Origin: Botryotinia globosa
Taxonomy: Eukaryota; Ascomycota; Leotiomycetes; Helotiales; Sclerotiniaceae
Assembly: GCA_014898425.1 (NCBI GenBank)
Contig: RCSZ01000006.1
Coordinates: 186,001 to 250,000 of the forward strand
DNA: 64,000 nt
Direction: 5' to 3'
Numbering within the stretch: the stretch's first letter is position 1; the number at the start of each line of letters is the position of its first letter. Under the pieces are notes generated by a model, which saw only the letters and a program-made list of their open reading frames with translations, was not told where the DNA came from and did no database searches. Both the position numbers and the translations under genes were made by a program. Of this stretch, positions 11,534 through 22,445 are shown piece after piece.

Positions 11534-12633
11534 AATAGTGTGAAGGGAAGAGATTTCTTTTCGGCTCCTAGGATGTAGTAGACACGGAACGATATAATCT
11601 GTCCTATAGAATCAGGGAAATAGCGAGCAATAAGAGAGCAGCCATAATACAAGGCCAACCTCAGAACTTCACCCAAGATATAAGTAGCCCTTCGTTACAT
11701 TCAAACCTATTGAACGTTGTCTTCCCACATTGTTTTGGTGTCATCAACGTGCTTTGTAGATGCAGCTTTTCAGCCGAGACAACAGGCACAGACCATCCAT
11801 CACAAATCAACCCCATCCACATGATATACACGTGATGCTTCCTTTTTCCATTTCTTCATACCTTCATGCGCTCTTTATGTCAAACACTTATAGTAACTAA
11901 CTTCCTGTCTTACAGTACAGCTCATCTACTAAACACCTTGTCAGATATCAAAGCCTACTTTACCCCTACCCAGTCCATTGACACGGACGGAACCCAGAAT
12001 ATCTAAGCCCTTACACATACATCGACATCCGTAAAACTTAAACATCGTCCCGTACGAGTAAAGTTACCAATAACTCAGGATACTTCGCAAATTAAACGGG
12101 TGATGAACGATGCATAACCGAATGCGCACTTGATGGTGGAAAGGCCATAGGTGGGATGTTCTATAATTGGATAGTTCGGGTGGTTGTGAAGAAGTGATGG
12201 ATCTGGAACCGAATCGGGGAGTGGGGCCGGGATTTGGCAAGTACTCCGTACATGTAGGAACGAAGATAGAGGTAGATGAATCTATATACTGTATTTGAAT
12301 GGAAGAAGGGATTGATTGTGGGTTTTCGATGCTACTGAAGGATTGGGTGAAATAGTTGTGTAGCTTTGATGCGGATAGGCGAAGGTGAAAGTAAGATACA
12401 ACATTCAAATGGAGCCTCAAAATTGAAACTTTCAAATCACTTTATAATCTGGCGAGTTCACATGCTAGGGTCTTTCCGGACTATCATTCCAGATTTAGTT
12501 TGCTTCATTTTGATACCGTATGCTATTTGTATATGTACTACCCTATTCTCATCCATCCATCATGCATCCATTCATTGCGACAATTTCATTAAAACTATGT
12601 ACAAAAAAAAGTCCCCCTCCCAAAACAAACTAT
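11534..12633. other. Intergenic, 1.1 kb
   Basis: No supported gene. A 123-codon minus-strand frame (12064-12435) is Ser/Pro/His-rich with no domain and is likely chance. Confidence 0.4.
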
Positions 12634-14070
12634 TCATGCCAAGCTAGCAGTAATGTTGGAAAGCAATGCTTCAGTGAATTGCCACAACATAGTCGAATCT
12701 TGAACATGGAAAGCAGATCCTGTGTAGAAAGTGTTTCGTTGACCTTGAAGGGCATACAAATCACTGTAGAAACCAGCAGCAATGGCTTCAGCTGGAACCC
12801 ACAATTCAAATGGTGTATGTCTGCTATATGCGAGGAGTTCTGGTGTGCTCTTGGTCATGCCGGTGATTTGTAATCTTTCAAGCTCGCCATACATGGCAGC
12901 ACGGACTTCGTCGTCAGAGATAGAGACTGCGGAACCGTAGTAAAGATTGAAGACATCTGGGATGGCAGTAGGGCTGATGGCATAAGCGGCTGGAAGAGGC
13001 GGGAATCCGTAAGTGGTATTATCGGCGATATTGACAACAGAGATACCGGTTGGAAGACCAGTGTTACCAAAAACACCAACGTAGTATCCGGAGTTGTTGA
13101 ATTGAGAGAAAAGGGTTTTCTCCGAAGTGCTAAGATCCCATCCTGCAAGATTGTTAATCTGAGGTGTAATGCTGAAGACCAATTTTTGGGCATTGATGAA
13201 CCTGTAGCCGGAAGGAGTGCTGATGAGAACGTGAGCACGATCACCACTTCGGTCTACTGACACGATCGTCGCGCTCAGAAAGACGCTATCGTCACCGATA
13301 ATTTCTTGTGCCGATTTGTAGAGTAAGCTGTTGTCTTGTGCAGACGTTGCCAAGAAGCCAGTGGTAAAGCATTCAATGACACCGGTACCAAAATTCTTGA
13401 GCACGTATAAAGTAGGTTTGGACAACAGATCTCCCAGACCCTGAGCAAAGTTGAACATGAATCCAAGGAATTGATCGCCGAAATTGTATTTGACTGCGAA
13501 CTCCCCAAAGGTGAGCAAAAGATCTTCTGGTACTGGGTTTGGTAAATCATAACCATTTTCAAGATATGGATATTTCGCAAGTTGTTCCATGTACAGCATG
13601 AGACCAGCGGTAAAGTCAGCAGTCGTGAAAGTAGAATTCTCAAGACCGGTTCGGAAATCGGCATATACACTTGATTTAACATATTCTGTTGTGTCTGCCG
13701 CTGCCAATGTGATATTGAGACGTGCAGCATAGTTTTTGACAAGTTCGATGTTGTGGAAGATAATAACACCATAGTCGTCTGATATTCCAGTTGCAGGATC
13801 AGTATAGGTCTCTGTGTGACCTCCCATGCGAGATTTATTGTCGATGACCGCCACAGTCTTGCCCGCGTCGAGGAGACCAATTGCTGCGTAGGTTCCAGAG
13901 GATCCACCACCAATCACGACCACATCTCTCTCAACATACTCAACGTTGTGGTATGTAACACTGTTAATAGTGACGGAGGAATTGATGTTTGATACCTCGG
14001 CAAAAGCTCCAAGGGAGAAATAGCTTGTGACAGCAGCCAAAAGCAATGGAGTAACTTTGAAGATAGCCAT
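12634..14070 (-). CDS. Secreted FAD-dependent oxidoreductase (amine-oxidase-like)
   Basis: An intronless 478-aa protein. The open frame extends upstream to 14097, but the ATG at 14070 gives the signal peptide MAIFKVTPLLLAAVTSYFSL followed by GAFAEV, so it was chosen. A dinucleotide-binding Rossmann motif follows at about residues 50-80: DVVVIGGGSSGTYAAIGLLD, then an Asp-ended second strand and RMGGHTETY, typical of NAD(P)-binding-8/amine-oxidase flavoproteins. The C-terminus has NTFYTGSAFHVQDSTMLWQF, matching the second FAD contact of this group. The middle region carries the substrate domain and cannot be assigned. It probably acts outside the cell or in the secretory pathway, oxidising an unknown small molecule. 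A TATA box lies 124 bp upstream. No biosynthetic partners flank it, so it is not obviously part of a cluster. Confidence 0.85.
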   Translation of the reverse strand: MAIFKVTPLLLAAVTSYFSLGAFAEVSNINSSVTINSVTYHNVEYVERDVVVIGGGSSGTYAAIGLLDAGKTVAVIDNKSRMGGHTETYTDPATGISDDYGVIIFHNIELVKNYAARLNITLAAADTTEYVKSSVYADFRTGLENSTFTTADFTAGLMLYMEQLAKYPYLENGYDLPNPVPEDLLLTFGEFAVKYNFGDQFLGFMFNFAQGLGDLLSKPTLYVLKNFGTGVIECFTTGFLATSAQDNSLLYKSAQEIIGDDSVFLSATIVSVDRSGDRAHVLISTPSGYRFINAQKLVFSITPQINNLAGWDLSTSEKTLFSQFNNSGYYVGVFGNTGLPTGISVVNIADNTTYGFPPLPAAYAISPTAIPDVFNLYYGSAVSISDDEVRAAMYGELERLQITGMTKSTPELLAYSRHTPFELWVPAEAIAAGFYSDLYALQGQRNTFYTGSAFHVQDSTMLWQFTEALLSNITASLA

Positions 14071-14193
14071 TTCAATGTTGGTAACTGGTATTGACACTTG
14101 AAGAAGGATATAGAGAGGAGGTAGAAAGAGAGGAAGGTGAAGAAGATGAAGATGCTGTGAAAATTGGAATGATAATCAAAGGTGACGCCAGAC

Positions 14194-14201
14194 TTTATAT
14201 A
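14194..14201 (-). promoter_or_regulatory. TATA box of FAD oxidoreductase gene
   Basis: TATATAAA on the minus strand, 124 bp before the ATG at 14070. Confidence 0.5.
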
Positions 14202-14763
14202 TCGAGTTGTCAGAACACACGCTGAGCCGGATATTGAAAGGCGTCGGTGCTTTTACATTTCATCCCACTAAGGATTTTATGTCGTTTGTCCCTCGCGGCT
14301 CATCTCAAGATCTGTAAGATACCAGATGGCAAGTAGCATGGGGTTTAGTTCTATCATATTCCTCTGGATCTGATTGACCAATCATATATCATGCATCACG
14401 AACCCTTGCTTCAATGGAAGAATTCTGGAAGCATATAGGACCAGGTATCCTTTTACGATCCATGATATACTTGGACTGAGGAATTTTGAGTCAGTGAGTA
14501 GCGGCGGGAAGGTTCGCCGCATTGACTTTTAACCCAACGTGTGGGTTAGCCATTGTTGATCCTGGGAGATCCTTCACAGTCGAAAGAAGGCAAGCTTGCT
14601 CCATATCAGAATCTTTGTCAATAGCGTTCCATTACCATGTGGGCGGAAGGATTCATATACATATTGAAGAAATCTTAAATTTTGGATGTAGAAAGATTTT
14701 GCGTTTGAATCCACGTGTCGTTATCCTGGCTCTGAGATGTTACCACTAGCGGATCTTGCAACT
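14202..14763. other. Upstream region without further gene
   Basis: Distal promoter of the oxidoreductase gene. A 75-codon plus-strand frame (14522-14749) shows no family signal. Normal composition ends at the TA duplication at 14764. Confidence 0.4.
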
Positions 14764-14765
14764 TA

Positions 14766-14856
14766 ATAGTCGGCTCTTATAAGCGGCCTCCTAGTTCCTA
14801 GTCGGGGAAAGCAATTATCCTTGAAAAGCGGTTGTCCTCCAAAAACTTCGAAAATA
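14766..14856 (+). repeat. Left terminal inverted repeat of 2.5-kb element
   Basis: 91 bp pairing with 17156-17247. It contains CGGCCTCCTAGTTCCTAGTC; the partner has CGGCCTCCTAGTTTCTAGTC. Confidence 0.8.
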
Positions 14857-17155
14857 TAGTATATATATTTTTTAGAAATTAGTTTATTAATCAAATTTTA
14901 ATCGAATATTATTATTAATATTCTTTAAAGATTATTATAAATAGGATATATATCTTTTTAATAATGTTTTATTCAAAAGAATATAAATTGATTTTATTAT
15001 TATTATTGTTATTAAAATAAGTAAATTCATTATTTCTATTTCCTTTTTTTTAAAAATCCTTTATAAATATAAAAGAAATATAATCTTATTATAACTCTAA
15101 CTTTATATCACTCTCAATATCAATTATAAATATAACCTTATCATTTTTATCATTATTATTATTATTAATATTCCTATTCATTTTAGAAACTCTCTTTTTT
15201 TTTCAAATCCTTTAAATCCTTCATTTGTTTTTTCTTTTTTTTAATTCTATTTATATAATATTTATATATTTCCACTCGATTTCTAAATTTATTATCAAAA
15301 TAATTAAATATTAAAATATTAAAATATTCTATTTTTTATAATTTTTTAATTCTTTTATTCTCAATTGTTTTTTTTTCTAATCTTTTTACCCCTTTTTAAT
15401 ACTTTATTATATTTAATTTTTTATATAACTAAAAATACAATATACTTCTTTTTATTAATAATATTATCTAACTTATCATCTCATTCCTTTTGAAATCTAT
15501 TCATATTTTCAATAATTAATTTCTTTGAAATATTTATAATAGAGATTATAAAATGTTGTTTAAATATCAAATTAATTTCAAAGTTTTATTATCTTCTCTT
15601 ATAATGAAAAACTACTTTTACTTCAATTATTATAACATCAATTTATATATTTTGCATATTATTAATAAAATTTTTAAATTCATCTATTCAAACAGAATCA
15701 TTTTATAATAAATTGATTTTCTAAATCTTTTAATATCAATGATTTAAATCTAAAACTACTTTTATTAATTGAATTAATATAATATAAAAAAGGAATTCAA
15801 ATTCATTTTTAATAATTAATCGAGATTTATAAAAACAATTAAACTTTTTAATATTAACAATATAAAGTTTTAATTTAATAGAATATAATTCAAAATTTTT
15901 TTATACCGATTTTATATTATTTAGAATAAACATTTTATAATAAATATTTATTAGATTTTATAAAAAATATATTATATTATATTCAATAATGAATTTTATT
16001 AATATCTTCTAAATAATTAATTAATAATAGTATTTATAGATTTTGAATATATCTATATCAAAAGACTATATACAATATATAAGATATAAAAAAAATAGAA
16101 TAATTGAATATAGTTTTCGTTTATTAATCTTATAAATTTTGATTAAAGATATAAATTATAATTATCTATAAAAAGGATTTTCTATTTTGTTATAAAACCA
16201 GAATTAGAATTCTTGATATAATACTTTAAAAAAGTAATAGTTATCTCATTTATAATAAAATCTAATATGAATAGAATGATTTATATATCTTTTAATAAAG
16301 ATACTTAAAATTAATTCTATATTAAATCTTTTCTTTCTATTATAATCAAAAAGATAGAAAAAGATTATTAATAATATCAATGATTTCGAATATAATAATA
16401 AAACATTAATCTTTAGAATTAATAAAATAAAACTATTTAATTAGTCAATTTATTTATATAAATATATATTCAAAATATATTTATTTTAAAAACATTATTT
16501 GAAATTAATATTTTTTATTTATATATATATTCAGTTTTGAATCCCGTTTTATTGAAATTTATAATCTATATTTTCTTTATAATATTAAATAATTTAAAAT
16601 ATTTTTGATAACTTTTAAACTATTTTAAAAAAAAAATTATATTTAAATATATTATTTCACAAAAGGATTTATAATAATAATATATAACTTTATTTTTTTT
16701 CAATAACCTCTGAATTATTGTTTTATAAAACCTATTATTTCTAGATTTTCAATATATTTGAGATATACAATTATATTAAAAACGAATTTGTAAATAGATA
16801 TAATATTACATTTTAATAAATTACAAATCAAAGTTTTGATATATACTTTTTATATTTCAATCAATATTTTATTTTAATTTTTATTAATAGAAAAAGGAAT
16901 TCCTTTAATTAGCTTATTATATTTATATTATACAACTTTTTTGAAGCATTTATAATAATTATAAAGCTTTCAAATTTATATAGCAATATAAATAGATTTT
17001 TATAAATAATCCAAACAATATTGAATAATCTCATTATATCTAGCTTTAATATCATTTAATATAGAAAATATAATAAAAAAATAATAAGAATTAATATATT
17101 ATTAATAATAATACAAATTATAAAGATTATGATTAATATAATTCAATTATTATAG

Positions 17156-17247
17156 TATTTTCGAAGTTTTTTGGGGATAATCGTTTTCCGGGGATAACCG
17201 CTTTCCCCGACTAGAAACTAGGAGGCCGCTTATAAGAGCCGACTATT
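17156..17247 (-). repeat. Right terminal inverted repeat of 2.5-kb element
   Basis: Reverse complement matches 14766-14856 with transitions and a one-base length difference in an A run. Confidence 0.8.
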
Positions 17248-17249
17248 AG

Positions 17250-18062
17250 TACACGCACCCGAAGCATAAATATGAACAATTCTACCCCCATTTCTCACGC
17301 AACGAGCTAAATTCTTACTTCACTCCAGAGTAAACTCTATTTTTGGATGGTGGAGCTCGCATTAGCCAGATATTTTAATTTGAACTCCATTGTTCTTCTC
17401 TTCAAACGCATTCGGTTAATATCGATAACGTGAAGACATCTACTGTACATTCCCAGCCTCTTGAACCAAAGTGGGGCACCAAGAATCATGAATGGGATAT
17501 TAGGCAAAATTTGACGGCGACGCAACCTGATTGCGATCTAGATATAACTAGAAAAGCATCGTCACTTTACAAGCTTGACCTCATTTATCAACTCTAATAT
17601 GATTCAGCTCATTTCATACAAACTATTCGGATTCTAAGCGCCCGGAATCTCGGGTATGGAAATCTATTCTTCGGAAGGTCTGCTTTACATCTGGCAAATG
17701 CTCGGCTAATTACATGTTGTTTAGCGTAATATACAACATTAACGGCGTGGATTTCAAGTCTGATAGTGTTTTTATTTTCTTTGAGAAATGGAAAAGACTT
17801 TATCCACAAAGTTTGTCGGAAGTACAGTTCATACGACGAAGCACAGAAAAGCATTCTGCATTTCCACTCGGTGTATCTACAGAGTAAAAATTTATTCAAA
17901 ACTTCTGTGACGTGCTCAGCGATACCCTTTGCTACACAAAGTATCACTGTCATGCAGTGTCACAAGTCAATGATGGAAAATCGCGAGAACGGAATTTATT
18001 GCAATGTATTTTCTACTTCGATCAAAATGATGGAGTGACATACACAATCCTTTGCCGATATT
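17250..18062. other. Intergenic, about 0.8 kb
   Basis: Frames of 62-114 codons (17337-17525, 17609-17953, 17766-18038) overlap on opposite strands and show no domain. None is supported. Confidence 0.35.
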
Positions 18063-19600
18063 CTATACCTTAGTTTGCTCCGTCTGACCCTGCACTTCTT
18101 GTACCTGTGGGGTTCCAGGTGAGGTTGCCTCCAATATCATTTTTCGTTGATCCAATTCCTCAAATATTGCCCAGTCACCGATCTGCTCATCGAAGAATTG
18201 ATCCATATCCAAGCCTTGAATCTCAGCCTCCTCTGTGACCCGCAAGTGCATTCCTGGGATGAATTTCAGGATATAGAGAAGAGCGCAAGATACGAGGAAT
18301 GAGTACGCTGATATCGCGGTGATTTCTGCGAACTGTTTGCCCACTTGAATCCCATTACCGTCGATACCACCGGAAGCTGAAGTCACTCCGTCGAGCATAC
18401 TGACTGTCTCCGAGTTAGCTTAGGTATCAGGCTTTGAAGGACAAAAATACATACTAGAGGATGTTGCAAATATTCCAGTCAAAAAGCTTCCCACCATTCC
18501 ACCGATACCATGCAGTTTAAAGACGTCCATTCCTTCATCAATATGGAGCCATTCATTTACATTCTGCAATAGCGCGCAGACTACTGCGGTTATGAAACCG
18601 ATAACCGCGGCCAGCCAAACGGAAACATATCCTGCAGCAGGAGTGATTCCCACAAGTCCGGCAATGGCCCCTTCACAGGCTCCCACGAGACTGAATCGGC
18701 CACCGTGTTTGACATAGTCGACAAGTACCCATCCAAGCATTCCGGTGCATGCAGCAGTATTGGTATTAAATCCAGCAAGCATCGCTCTGACAGAAGCATT
18801 GAGAGCACTGCCTCCATTGAATCCAAACCATCCAAACCAAATTAGGACGGTACCTAGGAATACGAGAGTAGTGTTATGTGGCCTTCCATGGGACTTCTCG
18901 CCGGTGTGCTTGCGCTTTCCCAGTACAAGAGCATATGCCAGTGCAGACCACCCAGATGCAATGTGAACTGGTCCACCACCAGCAAAATCCAATGAAGGGA
19001 GCTTTTTCATTTATTAATGAATGTTGTTTACACAAAATCCGCAACTAAGGAGAAACTTACTTTATACAACCAGCCATTAGAATTCCAAGTCCAACAAGCA
19101 ATAGGACAGTAAACAACTGTTGCCCACCAAAATCCGAATACCAAACTCGGTACAATTCTTCCTCTCTCGAAAGCACCACCAACTACAATCTGCACTGTAC
19201 AGGCACAGAAAAGCAATTGATACAAACAAAACACAATTTCCGGGATTACAGCACTACCTGGCGACGGAGCAGCCATCACATTCTTGAGTCCGAAGTTCGC
19301 CATATTTCCAATGAAAGGTCCAGCTGTACGCGAATACGCAAGTGAGTATCCCCAGAACATCCATTGAAAAGTCGTCACTGCCGCTACGAGAAGCGATTGA
19401 AATAACAAGGTAAGAGCGGATTTTCTTCGTGCAAGTCCACTGTAGAGGAGTCCGATACCGGGAATGATAAGCCAGACGATGAAACCGCAGAAAACTATAT
19501 ATGTGTAGTGAAATTCCAACCCGGAGTATTGGGCGTTGACATCTACGAGTTCAGGGTCTCCGCCATTGGGGATGGAGGAGTTGAAGACGGGGGCACTCAT
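18063..19600 (-). CDS. mep: Ammonium permease, Mep/Amt family
   Basis: Three exons: 19600-19061, 19001-18455 and 18403-18063 (introns 19002-19060 and 18404-18454), 475 aa. It imports ammonium across the plasma membrane. About eleven hydrophobic segments are visible, starting with HYTYIVFCGFIVWLIIPGIG. Family signatures include LDFAGGGPVHIASGWSALAY, which carries the first pore histidine, and FKLHGIGGMVGSFLTGIFAT, which carries the second; together they form the twin-His pore. The C-terminal cytosolic tail is charged and includes DMDQFFDEQIGDW, consistent with the regulatory tail of fungal Mep proteins. Whether it is the high-affinity sensor (Mep2-like) or a low-affinity transporter cannot be told from the sequence alone. 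GATA motifs upstream suit AreA/NIT2 nitrogen control. Confidence 0.93.
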
Positions 19601-19787
19601 GGTGCTGAATGGGTGCGATCAATGTTAGGTTGAGTATGAAGAAGCTCCGCTCCTGGTAAATATGTCTGGAATCGAGATTTCATATATGAAGGGGGAGGAT
19701 TCCCCAAGTATTAAGTACCCCATCCCATCTTTCATAGCCTTCAAATCCCATTCCAAGAACCCAAACTTCATCCAAGACCCTCACTCC

Positions 19788-20011
19788 CTTATCGTCTATC
19801 CAACAAACCACCTCCTCGGAAACCTATAGAAACCCTCGCATCAGCGGTCACTTTCTTGGCATTTTCTCCATACGTCTTTTATCTCACCTCCCCCAACCAT
19901 AAAAAGAATGTTATTCACCTCATTCCAGATCGCCGGCACTACATTCTTCCTATGTTTTACGAAACTCTGATAATGATAAGCTCGGGGTGGGATGTCAGGG
20001 GTGCTGATAAG
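19788..20011. promoter_or_regulatory. Cluster of GATA (AreA/NIT2-type) sites upstream of ammonium permease
   Basis: GATAAG occurs on the minus strand at 19788-19793 and on the plus strand at 19975-19980 and 20006-20011, with GATAAT at 19969-19974. They lie 190-410 bp before the ATG at 19600. AreA/NIT2 bind HGATAR, commonly in pairs, in fungal ammonium-permease promoters. The interval 19601-20245 shows no supported gene. Confidence 0.5.
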
Positions 20012-20245
20012 ACGCTTGGCGGTCAGACACATGGAAACTTTTGCTGGTTTGGGGATTGGTGGATATGGGTGGGCCGGAATTAGAGCTGTGATGGAAGTCT
20101 ATATCTTTCGGATTGAATACATATATATAGCAGTAAATTCGGGAAGTGATGGCGTTTTGGTTTTTGAGCCGGTAAAAATGATGGTATGCTTATGTGGTGT
20201 CATTAGCCATTGCCGGAAATGCCAAAACGAATGATGAGCCAATTA

Positions 20246-21060
20246 AATCGACCACCCTACTTTCGGGCCACCCCTGTTTCGGGCCACCTTTTTATATCAA
20301 AAATCATTTTTTTAGCCTATCAATATCTCTATCAATATTAAATATAATTTAATAAAAATTTATATTTATATAATATAAGCTATTTTAAGCTTATATTAGA
20401 ATTTTTAGAATTTTAGAATTTTTATAAATCGATTTCTAAGACTTCAAAATATCGATTTTCAATTTATATATAAATCACATATAAATTTAAAATTTTATAA
20501 AATCTTTAATAACTTTTTAATAATAATTATTAAAAGAAGATTATATATTTTTTTGAAAAATTCAAATCTAAATCTATATAGAAATTCAAAAAAAAATTCA
20601 AAAAAATAAATAAATATAAAGATATAATATATAGTAAATTAAAAATAGTATAAATAATCCCTGTAATTTTAAGAGTACCCTTTTAAATATTTATTTATAA
20701 GGAATTATTTATTTTTTTAAGATCTTCCAAATTAAATATCTTATAAATTTATAATAAAAATTTATAATTTATTTTTAGTTATTTTCCTTTAAAAGTTATT
20801 ATAGATTTTATAAAATTTTAGATTTGTATATAATTTGTATATAATTAAAAATCGATATTTCGAAGCTTTAGAAATCAATCCAGAAAAATCCTAAAAATCT
20901 AAAAATTTCAAAATAGATTTAGAATGATTTAAATTATATAGATTTAAATTTTATTAAATTATATTCAATATTGATAGAGATATTAATAGATTAAAAAAGT
21001 GATTTTTGGTGTAAAAAGGTGGCCTGAAACAGGGGTGGCCCGAAAGTAGGGTGGTTGACT
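20246..21060. mobile_element. Foldback element copy 1, TA-flanked, long inverted arms
   Basis: An 815-bp AT-rich element, flanked by TA (20244-20245 and 21061-21062). The left end reads CGACCACCCTACTTTCGGGC and the right end is its near-perfect reverse complement. The complementarity runs inward about 300-350 bp on each side, leaving a short centre, so the whole unit can fold into one hairpin. Within each end a GGGCCACC-type motif is repeated. There is no coding frame. It is a non-autonomous (MITE/foldback) element, probably mobilised by a Tc1/mariner-pogo transposase given the TA. A second full copy lies at 46826-47622. Confidence 0.75.
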
Positions 21061-21109
21061 TATCGCTTGTGCCTCCTACCAGAATGTTAATATGATTAAA
21101 TGCTTTTTA

Positions 21110-21454
21110 TCCCCTATACCGCTGAGAATGGGCTCCAAAAGTGATCCGTGCGATATATCCTGAATAATAAAGCCTTATTGGATAGAATGACTATTTTAAT
21201 GGATTTTCAGTTATATTTTTTATATTATTAAATCTTAATTTCAAATATCGATTTTTTATAATTTCAAAAAAAAGAAAAGATTGAGATTTAGTATATATTA
21301 TTATATTAGAAGTTTTGATATAGAAAAAATATTGATTGAATTTTATATCAAAAAATAAATGTAAATATTAGGTTAAATTCAAGGAATCTTGATAATCTAA
21401 TTGGTCAATAAGACTCTGTTAAGCGAGGGAGCCCATTCTCAGCGGTATAGGGGA
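21110..21454. mobile_element. 345-bp MITE with perfect 27-bp TIRs
   Basis: The left end 21110-21136 begins TCCCCTATACCGCTGAGAAT, and the right end 21428-21454 is its exact reverse complement over 27 bp. TA flanks both sides (21108-21109 and 21455-21456). The interior is AT-rich and non-coding. The perfect ends suggest more recent activity than its neighbours. It lies 50 bp from foldback copy 1. Confidence 0.8.
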
Positions 21455-21671
21455 TACAACATAGGAGCGATGACAAATCACCACATTCGTTCTGGTATTC
21501 GCAACATGCGATGTATAATTCCCGTCAAATAGATAAATGTCAAATAACAATGGTTATCTCGAAGAACAAATTTGTCATATATTTCTAGGCGACGGCCCAT
21601 TTAATGAAAAAGCATTGGTATTATATCAAATCCGCAGACTGCCCAAACCCTGAACCCGAAAGAGATACTCC

Positions 21672-22263
21672 TCATTTCAAAGGTCCATGCTGACCCTCCC
21701 CCGCGTTCTTGACTCCCTTCGCTACACGTGCTGCTCCACCTTCAATGCCCTCTCCAATATCTTTGATGCCATCGCCTACTGGTTTACCTTTACATGCTTG
21801 TTAGCCTGTGTTGGTCTTTCTCCAATGATCTCCCGATAGTATCTTTATTTCATTTCCACTTGTTCAAGATGACCGAGAAAGATGGAAAGGTGACTAAACG
21901 TATGAAAACAAGAAGGGAAGATGACGAGGAAAAGTACAAGGACGACAAACCTGCATTTCCGGTAACTCCATTTACAGTCTCTCCTAATCCTCGTCCAACG
22001 GCTCCAACTACACCTCCTACTGTGTTTGTGACGCCTGAGACACCATTGCTGTTGAGTTATGTTAGTCTAGATTCCGTTCCGTGGGCGAGAAAATTTGAAG
22101 TATTGCCTCTATAAATGAGAGTATGGCTGGGAAGGACAGAAGAGCCGAATATAACATGAGTGCGAGAGAGAAGAGAGATGTGAAGGAGATAAACAACATA
22201 CCCAACAGTACTAGTAACCCAGGTAACACCACCCGAAACTCCAGATTTATCGTTGATAGGCAT
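21672..22263 (-). CDS. Small Gly/Val-rich conserved-type protein, 91 aa
   Basis: Assembled from three short exons: 22263-22202, 22048-21951 and 21787-21672 (introns 22049-22201 and 21788-21950). The introns have GTATGT and GTTTGT donors and CTAAC branch sites shortly before the acceptors. The frame joins exactly to 276 nt. The protein starts MPINDKSGVSGGVTWVTSTV, continues NGVSGVTNTVGGVVGAVGRG, then KPVGDGIKDIGEGIEGGAAR, and ends GVKNAGEGQHGPLK. The amphipathic Gly/Val/Ala/Thr repeats resemble small fungal stress or membrane-associated proteins I cannot name. No signal peptide or clear membrane helix is present. A perfect CRE palindrome lies 175 bp upstream. The repeated TVG/GVVGAVG rhythm in all three exons argues the splicing is real. 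Confidence 0.7.
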
Positions 22264-22437
22264 ATTGCTCCTTTTGTTTCCTCGTTTGCTGATTTATTTT
22301 GTTGGGATGAAATAGAAAGTTTAATTTTAGATTGTAATTTTCGATATTGATAAAAATTGATATGCGCTTTCTGGACACACATACATTTATATACACATGC
22401 AGACTCCAGAGACGACAGGAACGATGAATCTAAGATC

Positions 22438-22445
22438 TGACGTCA
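22438..22445. promoter_or_regulatory. CRE-like palindrome TGACGTCA
   Basis: A perfect 8-bp CRE/ATF-type site, 175 bp before the ATG of the 91-aa gene. CREB/ATF-type bZIP factors (for example Atf1) bind this sequence in stress-regulated fungal genes. Use in vivo is inferred. Confidence 0.45.

Larger units (their letters stand above)
14766..17247. mobile_element. 2.5-kb TIR DNA transposon relic (Tc1/mariner-pogo type), RIP-degraded
   Basis: The ends are about 91-bp terminal inverted repeats (14766-14856 and 17156-17247) starting ATAGTCGGCTCTTATAAGCG. They differ mostly by C/T and G/A transitions. TA flanks both ends (14764-14765 and 17248-17249), the target duplication of Tc1/mariner/pogo elements. 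The 2.3-kb interior is extremely A+T rich with no frame longer than about 60 codons, as expected when RIP destroys a transposase. The length suits a full autonomous Fot/pogo-like element. The superfamily call rests on ends, TA and size, not on protein similarity. Confidence 0.75.

Noticed and set aside
12064..12435. 123-codon minus-strand frame
   Set aside because: Ser/Pro/His-rich with no domain; lies in promoter-like space.
13275..13913. 212-codon minus-strand frame
   Set aside because: Overlaps the FAD oxidoreductase in another frame and has no domain signal.
17609..17953. 114-codon minus-strand frame
   Set aside because: Overlapped by an equally long frame on the other strand; no domain.
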